Positions 8,311-15,460 of a stretch of 64,000 bases of DNA are shown in pieces. The DNA is from Paenibacillus sp. GM2 (lineage in GTDB: Bacteria > Bacillota > Bacilli > Paenibacillales > Paenibacillaceae). Under the pieces are notes generated by a model. It was not told the DNA's origin and did no database searches. It saw only the letters and a program-made list of their open reading frames with translations. The translations under genes were made by a program, and so were the position numbers. Within the stretch, counting starts at the first letter, position 1; every line of letters begins with the position of its first letter. Location of the stretch: positions 177,186 to 241,185 of the forward strand of contig NZ_LN831277.1 in assembly GCF_900069005.2 (NCBI RefSeq). Direction: 5' to 3'.

Positions 8311-9918
8311 CTATACACTGACCGAATAGATATCGGCAACAAAGGATAGTCCCGCAGGGTAGGGATAGGACATGTATTGATCATAGTTTACTACGGTAAA
8401 AGAAACGATCACTTTATATTGGCCAGCCGGGATGGGCGCAGTGGAGATGGAATAACAGCGAATATTCTGCCAATTAAACGGGGGCTCGAGGACAACAGGC
8501 GTAGGGTCCATGCTTCCGTTCAATAGCAGGGTACCCAGCGGCGGTGACGATATAAGGGTATTCGTTGTAGCATCTACCAGGTCGATTTGTGCTTCCATGG
8601 CGTTATCGGCAAAAGCAGTTAAATAAATCAATACCTGCCCCTCTGAGGTGATCGTAAAGGAACTGCTGGACGCCGCAAAACCAAAAACTTGCCCCGGAGC
8701 CATCGACGAACTCCATACTGTGGTTGGATCGGGAATGGCTCCGAATACGGGGTTATTGTCATTAACAAATTTCGTTAAGCTGGCCCAAATCGGGAACTGA
8801 GGGACCTCTACAGCAAGCGTGCCCGTTCCCAGATTAGCGGCTGCTACGGCCATCTCGCGGTCCGTGGCTACATATACATTCGCCGCACTGCTGCTGAGTC
8901 TTTGTACAGGAGTAACAGGTGGAACGGGGACAAACGGGGTAGCAGCAAGAAATGGCGAAAACAAGGTTACCATATCTGGATCGGTAATAGCTTGACCCGT
9001 ACCCGGCCCCCCACCGTTCACGTTAGGACCGCTTGGGCTCCCCCACCAGTTATTGGTTGCATCCAACGGTCTATTTGGCGCGGTGTTATTATAGCTGGCA
9101 GCCGCGACATTCAAACCGGCCAATTGATTGCCTTCGATTGAATTATCCTTAGCTCTAATATTTTGGTTTTGTACAGCGGAGAAAATATTATTAACACTAA
9201 TTCCATTCCCTGTACTGCCACTTATTATATTTCCTTCAATCTCCGTGATATTTGTATCTCCACCAATAAAGATAGCTGTTCCTTGAGTGTCGATTAACCT
9301 GTTATTTGCAATCTTGATATTCGTGGAGCCTTCCAGGGCAATGGACGTATCATCTATAATATCATTATTTGATATAATTACATTGGTTGCACCTTCAGTT
9401 ATATTGATAGAGGCATTCTCACGATGTCCTGTTATACGATTACTATCAATAAATACGTTAAGAGCACGCAAAAAAATTCCATTTCCAGTAGGGCTAACAT
9501 TGTCTCTTACAAGGTTCTGTCTAAGTTGCGATGTTGTTGTTCCGCTATTGGGCTCCAAAAACACACCCAAGGTATTATTTTGAATAATATTATTGAAAAT
9601 CCAATAACCACTAACATTTCCTGCATGAACGCCATTTCCCGCCGTATTTCCCTGGATCGTGAAACCGTCAACTACTACATTATCTGCAGATACTCGAACT
9701 AACGTACTTCCTGTGCCGGTAATAATAGATTCTTGGGTGCCAGCTCTTGTTCGCGCATCAATACCCGCTTGAGCGCCTAGTAATTGTATAGTTTTATTGA
9801 CTGTAATATTTTCAGTGTATGTTCCCGGGGCAACGCGTATCGTATCATAATCTAATGCGTTGTTGATAGCGGCTTGAATTGTTGAATAATCCTGCGGTAC
9901 TAAAATTAAGTTTGGCAA
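8311..9918 (-). CDS. Right-handed parallel beta-helix repeat protein
   Basis: The likely start is a TTG at 9918, eight bases after AGGAGG; the longer frame to 9945 would place that site inside the gene. The 535-residue product opens with VPQDYSTIQAAINNALDYD, the start block of pectate-lyase-like/NosD beta-helix proteins. It then runs through many Asn- and Ile-rich coils (NNIIQNN, ISNNDII, IANNRLI, IEGNIISG) to about residue 300. The C-terminal 220 residues look like two beta-sandwich domains. There is no signal peptide, catalytic Asp/Lys set or anchor, so enzyme activity cannot be claimed. It is transcribed away from an SLH surface protein. A structural or carbohydrate-binding role is possible. 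Confidence 0.75.
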   Translation of the reverse strand: MPNLILVPQDYSTIQAAINNALDYDTIRVAPGTYTENITVNKTIQLLGAQAGIDARTRAGTQESIITGTGSTLVRVSADNVVVDGFTIQGNTAGNGVHAGNVSGYWIFNNIIQNNTLGVFLEPNSGTTTSQLRQNLVRDNVSPTGNGIFLRALNVFIDSNRITGHRENASINITEGATNVIISNNDIIDDTSIALEGSTNIKIANNRLIDTQGTAIFIGGDTNITEIEGNIISGSTGNGISVNNIFSAVQNQNIRAKDNSIEGNQLAGLNVAAASYNNTAPNRPLDATNNWWGSPSGPNVNGGGPGTGQAITDPDMVTLFSPFLAATPFVPVPPVTPVQRLSSSAANVYVATDREMAVAAANLGTGTLAVEVPQFPIWASLTKFVNDNNPVFGAIPDPTTVWSSSMAPGQVFGFAASSSSFTITSEGQVLIYLTAFADNAMEAQIDLVDATTNTLISSPPLGTLLLNGSMDPTPVVLEPPFNWQNIRCYSISTAPIPAGQYKVIVSFTVVNYDQYMSYPYPAGLSFVADIYSVSV

Positions 9919-10284
9919 TGGGATAACCTCCTTATATAAAATCAATATATGGAGAAAATGCCCGAGTGGACCCGGATAGATATGGATTTCCTACTTTTGT
10001 TCCTATATGCATCTGCGCATCGTTTCAGAGCAGTTATGGCCATCCTGCAAAGGATGGTCTATTTTTATGGATAACAAAAAAATGTAATGTGACAAAATGA
10101 TGACAACGGTCACTACTCAGCCATTTACATATTCACTATTATAGAAGGAATTAAGGTTCATATATGCTAAATGATCTGCCAAAAGAAGGGAGCTATTTAA
10201 AAGGAGAATAGACATTATTGTAGAATATACAAAAAAATAAATTTCTAAAATTTAAATTTATCTTGCTATTTTGGAGTGATAAAA
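9919..10284. other. Divergent intergenic region between beta-helix and SLH genes
   Basis: This AT-rich stretch must hold both divergent promoters, though no consensus pair is clear. A hairpin CCATCCT-GCAA-AGGATGG at 10040-10057 is followed by TCTATTTTT and looks like a forward terminator although no forward gene precedes it. GTGAC and GTCAC also form an inverted repeat near 10090-10113. Confidence 0.45.
10039..10065 (+). terminator. Terminator-like hairpin in the beta-helix/SLH intergenic region
   Basis: A seven-pair stem (CCATCCT/AGGATGG) with a four-base loop is followed by TCTATTTTT. It could act in the leader of the SLH gene or end a short unseen transcript. Confidence 0.4.
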
Positions 10285-12783
10285 GTGAAAATCAAGTTTA
10301 CGAATATTTGTTCAATAATCATTTCATTTGTTATGGTGTTTGGATTGCTTCTCTCTACATCATTTTCAAATCAAACCGTACATGCAGATTCGCAAGAAGC
10401 GGATCTGAGTGTATCCGTAACCGTTAATGATTCTACCCCAGGTGTGGGGGATACGATTATTTATACGGTATCAATCATCAATAACGGACCTGATGCGGCA
10501 ACAGGCGTAACAGTCTTTGCAGCCCTTCCTCCAGGATTGACCTATCTTAGCGCTACGTTTCCACAAGGGGTATTCAACTCTATGGGGTTATGGACAGTAG
10601 GAGACCTTGGATCTGCAAATACGCTAACGCTGAGGATTATGGCGAAGGTCACTTCACCTAGTATAAGCACGTTCGCTGCTTCAGTTCTTTATGCCGATCC
10701 ATTTGACCCGGACCCTTCTAACAATTTGGCTTTATGTACGATCACCTCACTCCCATCCCAGGATGCTAACTTGAGCAGCTTAACGTTGTCGAGTGGAACG
10801 TTGAGTCCGCTTTTTGCGTCGGGCACGACAGACTACACGGTGAACGTGGCTAACAGTGTAAATAGGATCACAGTAACACCGACAACAAATGAACTCAAGG
10901 CGACGATGACGGTTAACGGAACGGCAACGACGAGCGGCTTAGGATCAGAGATCAATCTAAATGCAGGCAGTAACCCCATCACAATCGTGGTGACGGCACA
11001 GGATGGGGTGGCAACGAAGACATACACTTTAACAGTGAATCGGAATCCGCTAGCCGTACCGGAAGCACCGACAGACGTAACAGCAACACCCGGTGATGCG
11101 CAGGCAACCGTAACCTTCTTAGCACCTGCCGATGGCGGCGGTTCTGCTATTACAGATTATACGGTGACGTCAATTCCCGGAGGCATCCTAGCAACGGGAA
11201 CGGACAGCCCAATTACGATCACGGGTCTGACGAACGGAACGGAGTATACATTTACGGTAACAGCAAGGAATGCTGCAGGGAACTCGGCAGCTTCATCTGC
11301 ATCGAATCGTATTACTCCTAATCCAACCACGTTCACCGTGAGTTTCAACAGCAACGGTGGTTCAGCAGTGGATAGTCAAATGGTGAGCTTAAATGGCATA
11401 GCGACGGAGCCGACCGCCCCAACGAAGGCGGGTTATACATTTGATGGCTGGTACAGCGACGCTGCTTATGCCGTCAAATATGATTTTGTGAACACCCCGA
11501 TTACAGGCAACACAACGATCTACGCCAAGTGGACGGAAAAGGTAGATAGTTCGCCATCAAGTGGTGGAGGAACGTCCGTACCTACCGTTGTCCAGCCAGT
11601 TAGCGATTCCAATGCCCAGCCGTTCAATCCGGATGGCATTGATACCACAAAGCCATCTTTCACACTCGAAGTGGCGCCAAAAAACAGTGTAGCTGGTGTC
11701 AGCATACCGGCAGACCTCTTGACGAGGCTGGAAAGTAAGAATCCGGCTTTTATCATTGAGATTAAGACCCCTTATGGGAGCTATAACATACCGGTCAATC
11801 TGGCTTCGCTCATTCCGGGATTGAAGGATTGGTTAGCCACAAACAACCTAACGACGAAGGATATCAGCTTCAAAATGACTGTAGCCGATAAGTCCGGCAA
11901 CAAGGATATACAGGCGGCGTTTGCAAACGGCTTGCCAAATGGCAAGGTGATGGGAGTCGTTGTGGATTTCAGCATAGAGATCGTTAACACCAGGACTGGT
12001 CAAACCCTCGGAACGGCGGACAAGTTCAGCAAGGCGCTTGCCCGATTGATTCCGATGCCGAAGGATACGACCAGCATAACGGAGCGATGGGGTGCGTTCC
12101 GCTACAACGAATCCACGAAGAAGTTTGAGTTTGTCCCTGCTCGCAAAATACAGATCGACGGGGGATGGTACGCGTTGGTTAACTCCAATTCCAACAGCGT
12201 GTACGTCGTGGCACAAAATGCGGTAAGTTTTGCGGATGTACAGAAGCATTGGAGCCAATCCTATGTTGAGCTTGCTGCGGCGAAAGGACTGATTGACGGA
12301 GTTGGCGGCGGACAATATGAACCTGATCAAACAGTGACACGAGCAGAATTTACCGCCATGTTAGTCCGGGCATTGGGACGAGGCACATCTTCAGGCAGCG
12401 CGGAATCCTTTAGTGATGTCCAGCAAGGTGCTTGGTATTATGATGCGATAGCCAAAGCGAAGGAGTTAGGACTGCTGGATTTTGTGAAGGGCGACGGCTT
12501 CTTGCCCAACCAGTCCCTAACCCGGGAGGAAATGGCGAGCATGCTGGCCGCAGCGACAAAGCTTGAAGGGATGCCGAACACGAATAAGTTGGTTAGCCTG
12601 AAGGGTTATAAGGATTTGGAGAACGTCGATTCGGCTTACCTGGAGGATATCGGGCTGATGGTGACGCATCAAATCATGACAGGTACAAGCGCAGATACGT
12701 TTAGCCCTGATGGTGAGACGACGCGTGCGCAGGCGGCAGCCGTATTTATAAGGATGCTAAAAACGCTTGAAATGATAGACTGA
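10285..12783 (+). CDS. Secreted multidomain SLH surface protein
   Basis: The start is taken as GTG 10285, eight bases after TTGGAG; GTG 10276 is less likely. Of 832 residues, the first 34 form a signal peptide ending VHA. Then come a DUF11-type repeat (about 38-155), a cadherin-like beta-sandwich (about 160-253, DANLSSLTLSSGTLSP), an FnIII domain (about 258-345), and an InlB/Flg_new-type repeat (about 350-420, GYTFDGWYSD...YAKW). An uncharacterised stretch follows, then three SLH domains in the last 185 residues. SLH domains bind pyruvylated wall polymer, so it should sit on the cell wall with adhesive modules outward. No enzyme domain is seen. A strong terminator follows. Confidence 0.92.
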   Translation: MKIKFTNICSIIISFVMVFGLLLSTSFSNQTVHADSQEADLSVSVTVNDSTPGVGDTIIYTVSIINNGPDAATGVTVFAALPPGLTYLSATFPQGVFNSMGLWTVGDLGSANTLTLRIMAKVTSPSISTFAASVLYADPFDPDPSNNLALCTITSLPSQDANLSSLTLSSGTLSPLFASGTTDYTVNVANSVNRITVTPTTNELKATMTVNGTATTSGLGSEINLNAGSNPITIVVTAQDGVATKTYTLTVNRNPLAVPEAPTDVTATPGDAQATVTFLAPADGGGSAITDYTVTSIPGGILATGTDSPITITGLTNGTEYTFTVTARNAAGNSAASSASNRITPNPTTFTVSFNSNGGSAVDSQMVSLNGIATEPTAPTKAGYTFDGWYSDAAYAVKYDFVNTPITGNTTIYAKWTEKVDSSPSSGGGTSVPTVVQPVSDSNAQPFNPDGIDTTKPSFTLEVAPKNSVAGVSIPADLLTRLESKNPAFIIEIKTPYGSYNIPVNLASLIPGLKDWLATNNLTTKDISFKMTVADKSGNKDIQAAFANGLPNGKVMGVVVDFSIEIVNTRTGQTLGTADKFSKALARLIPMPKDTTSITERWGAFRYNESTKKFEFVPARKIQIDGGWYALVNSNSNSVYVVAQNAVSFADVQKHWSQSYVELAAAKGLIDGVGGGQYEPDQTVTRAEFTAMLVRALGRGTSSGSAESFSDVQQGAWYYDAIAKAKELGLLDFVKGDGFLPNQSLTREEMASMLAAATKLEGMPNTNKLVSLKGYKDLENVDSAYLEDIGLMVTHQIMTGTSADTFSPDGETTRAQAAAVFIRMLKTLEMID

Positions 12784-12802
12784 TGGGCTGGTAATCGGAT
12801 TG

Positions 12803-12846
12803 AAAAAGGGGACAGGCGTCGATTTGTACGCCTTGTCCCCTTTTTT
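12803..12846 (+). terminator. Terminator of the SLH gene
   Basis: GGGGACAGGCGT pairs with ACGCCTTGTCCCC (one bulged base), flanked by AAAAA and a TTTTTT run. The A and T flanks let it work for either strand, so it may also serve the reverse-strand gene ending at 12905. Confidence 0.85.
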
Positions 12847-12904
12847 GAGGCATGTATGCAGCAGCGATCGTAGCCGTGGGGCCTGAAGCATTACGTTATC
12901 GCGA

Positions 12905-13789
12905 TCAAGGTAATAACGATTGATAGTCTCGAATAATAACATCGATGACATGCTTCCCCCAATTTGAAGCATCTGAGCCTGGTTCATTCCAAGCGTAGCT
13001 GATGAGAGCCTTCCACAAAGCCCAACCGCGTGCGCGATGAACAGTATCCTGATCAAAGCCCAAGCGGCTTAAAAATATGTCGCGGCTTACATCATCAAAA
13101 AAGTTCCACGCCATCACCAGATCGCTGGAGGGATCACCAACGCCCATAGTCCCAAAATCAATGACACCGCACAGGCGTCCATTTTGCACAAGCAGATTGC
13201 CTACTGCCACGTCGCCGTGGAGCCAGAGTGGTGACGATTGAAAGCTCGTTGCAAGGGCAAGCTCCCATATGTCTGTTAAGAGCTTTGGATCATATTGGCC
13301 GGATAGCTTATCTATGACGGACCTTGTATCTTGATCGTAAACCGCCAAGTTGCCTCCGCGATGGAAGTTTTGCGGGCCGGCCGGGATGCCGCGGCTCGCA
13401 TCGATCGCTTCCAGCTCTTTCAGAAAGCCTGCGAGGTCTTCGGCAAATCTGTTTATATCGAGGATATTGGCTTGCGTGACCGTATCGCCTTCGATCCATC
13501 GATTGACGGACCAAGGAAGGGGATATTCATTCGTCGGTTCCCCTTGGGCAATGGGAGCCGGAATGGGCAAGGACAGTAAGGGCTTGAAAATAGGAAGCCA
13601 GATCAATTCTTTTTCAACCGCCGAGGCGTAACGCTCATGGCTGGGCAGACGAATCGTCATCTCGCTTCCCAGCCGATAGGTGCGGTTATCATGTCCGCTT
13701 TTTTCTACGGGTACAATCTCTAAATCCCTCCACTCAGGAAATTGGCTAGTGATTAATTGGCATACCATTTCAGTATTAATCTCAATCAT
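12905..13789 (-). CDS. Aminoglycoside phosphotransferase (APH)-family kinase
   Basis: The start is ATG 13789, eight bases after AAGAGG; a TTG seven codons earlier would bury that site. The 294-residue protein has the APH/choline-kinase core: LWLHGDVAVGNLL with the catalytic Asp and Asn near residues 190-195, followed by GVIDFGTMGVGDPSSDL with the metal-binding Asp. Family members phosphorylate aminoglycosides, macrolides or small metabolites such as methylthioribose and homoserine. The closest impression is an antibiotic-type APH, but substrate and any resistance phenotype are unproven. It stands alone between a terminator and a cupin gene on the same strand, from which it is separated by about 50 bases. 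Confidence 0.82.
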   Translation of the reverse strand: MIEINTEMVCQLITSQFPEWRDLEIVPVEKSGHDNRTYRLGSEMTIRLPSHERYASAVEKELIWLPIFKPLLSLPIPAPIAQGEPTNEYPLPWSVNRWIEGDTVTQANILDINRFAEDLAGFLKELEAIDASRGIPAGPQNFHRGGNLAVYDQDTRSVIDKLSGQYDPKLLTDIWELALATSFQSSPLWLHGDVAVGNLLVQNGRLCGVIDFGTMGVGDPSSDLVMAWNFFDDVSRDIFLSRLGFDQDTVHRARGWALWKALISYAWNEPGSDASNWGKHVIDVIIRDYQSLLP

Positions 13790-13840
13790 TTCATTCGCCT
13801 CTTTCTTCAATAGTAGATGGATCGGTCCGGCGGGAAGCAG

Positions 13841-14362
13841 CTACCCTGGAATCACTTCATAAGCCAGCTTCATGATGGCATCCTTATGTTGAGGATATTC
13901 AGCCAGAAGCTCGGCCTGTGTAAATAACTCGAAATCTCGAAACTCAAAGCCAGGTGACACCATGCACCCTACTAAGGAGAAGGCGTCTTGATCCGTAACA
14001 GATGAAGCAAAAATACTATTTTTAGGGACCAGCACTTGCGGGACTTCTCCCGCATCCAGGTTGGTTCCTAATTTGAACTCGGTATATTCCCCATTCTCAT
14101 CGATGACATGTACCGTTAATGGACTGCCTGCGTGATAGTACCACAGCTCATCCGATTTTAAACGATGGAAATGAGAGATATTGTTGGAGTCTAACAAAAA
14201 GTAAATGCTTGTGTAAAGCAGTCTTGTTCCTTCAAAGGAGACAGACAGTTCCTGATCTGAAGTTTTTTCCCCGGATTCAAATGTTCTTTTGTAATATCCG
14301 CCCTCCGGATGGGGTTCGAGCCCAAGCTTGGTTATGTAATACTCCGCGTTGCGTTTATCCAT
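13841..14362 (-). CDS. DUF985 cupin-family protein
   Basis: This 173-residue single-domain protein carries the DUF985 (cupin_5) blocks. They are LGLEPHPEGGYYKRTF at residues 14-29, ISHFHRLKSDELWYYHAG near 60-80, and LVGCMVSPGFEFRDFELF near 125-145. The two histidines and glutamates in HFHR...E would line the cupin barrel. The family is widespread and mostly uncharacterised; sugar epimerase-like folds are its nearest relatives. The ATG has GGGAGGT at a good distance. It may be co-transcribed with the phosphotransferase gene after it. Confidence 0.88.
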   Translation of the reverse strand: MDKRNAEYYITKLGLEPHPEGGYYKRTFESGEKTSDQELSVSFEGTRLLYTSIYFLLDSNNISHFHRLKSDELWYYHAGSPLTVHVIDENGEYTEFKLGTNLDAGEVPQVLVPKNSIFASSVTDQDAFSLVGCMVSPGFEFRDFELFTQAELLAEYPQHKDAIMKLAYEVIPG

Positions 14363-14623
14363 GAAAGTATACCTCCCGATAGGTTGTGTGAATGGTTCAC
14401 TTGATAATCTGATTTAATTATAAGCTTATTATTACTTATGATGCATCCATTTTCATTCAGGGAGTTAGGTGTGAACCTTTCTTCGGCTTAGCCTCTCATG
14501 CATGATGCCCCGGGGACCGGCTCGGGCAAGCGAAGAGGGCGTGTGTACATGCTGCATTCGCACAAGCAGGTAGTCCGCCCCCGGCGTACAATGAACCATA
14601 ACCAGTGAGCGAGGTGAACTTCC

Positions 14624-15187
14624 ATGGCACAATCCAAAGAGGTGCTCGCACAGGCCCAGCGGCTGCAGGGCCGCCCGGTATGCATCACCCTGCACAACGG
14701 CAAGACCTATATCGGCTACATTACTGGTGCCGACAGCAGCGGCTTGGCGCTGGCCAGTGCTGGAACTCAGCCGAGTATCTCATCCGGGAAGCAAGGCTCT
14801 CGTCCTAAGCAGGCTAGAGCTGGATCCCATGCCTCAGGCAATCGTTCTAGGAGCCGTAGTAGCGGCTCACGCAAGCCAGTTGCTCGTTCTCGATCGCACA
14901 GGCCTTCGGCCCGTTCCCGCTCCCGCAAGCCGGATGCCCAGATATCGGCCTTTCTTCCGATATTAGGCTCGCTGTTGGGAGGATTCGGCGGCGGGCTTGG
15001 CGGTGCTGGTGCGGGGGTGCTTGGCGGTGCGCTCGGCGGCGGCATGCGGCTATTTGGCATGATCCAGCGATTTGTCCCGGTCGTTAAGTTGGGATACGGT
15101 ATGATCAGGTCTGTCCGTCCGTTTCTTGGCGCCGTCCAAGGTTTGATGACGCCAGCCCAGGCCATTGCGGCAGAAGAAGAATCATAA
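14624..15187 (+). CDS. Small basic protein: Sm-like start, Arg/Ser-rich middle, Gly-rich hydrophobic end
   Basis: The 187-residue product has three distinct parts. Residues 1-48 read like a short beta-strand domain (RPVCITLHNGKTYIGYITGA) that resembles the turn of Sm/LSm proteins. Residues 50-105 are a run of Ser-Arg and Ser-Arg-Lys dipeptides of low complexity. Residues 108-187 hold a Gly-rich hydrophobic segment (LGSLLGGFGGGLGGAGAG) and a second hydrophobic helix. Such a basic plus glycine-zipper plan could suit a spore-coat, nucleic-acid or membrane-binding protein, but I know no named family for it. GAGGTG lies seven bases before the ATG, and a terminator follows, so it is its own transcript. 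Confidence 0.7.
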   Translation: MAQSKEVLAQAQRLQGRPVCITLHNGKTYIGYITGADSSGLALASAGTQPSISSGKQGSRPKQARAGSHASGNRSRSRSSGSRKPVARSRSHRPSARSRSRKPDAQISAFLPILGSLLGGFGGGLGGAGAGVLGGALGGGMRLFGMIQRFVPVVKLGYGMIRSVRPFLGAVQGLMTPAQAIAAEEES

Positions 15188-15217
15188 TGGCAACAAGAGA
15201 GTGATTTATAAAAGAGG

Positions 15218-15250
15218 AGTCTGATCTTTAGCAGATCAGGTTCTTTTTTT
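15218..15250 (+). terminator. Terminator after the Arg/Ser-rich gene
   Basis: CTGATCT (15221-15227) pairs with AGATCAG (15233-15239) around a five-base loop, followed by GTTCTTTTTTT. Confidence 0.8.
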
Positions 15251-15460
15251 ATTGGGGAAGGAGCAGCGAGGATACCGGGAATGGGGATTACATATATAGA
15301 AGTCAATTCGTACCCCAAGTGAGCGATTATGAAAGATTATGGTAGATTTATGCTTGTAGTGCGCATATCTATTCAGCGCCAATCTATGTATACTGGCTGT
15401 AAATAAAATGCAGAGAGCATCAGCTGTAGGAGAAAACAACGACAGCAGAAGGGAGTTATT

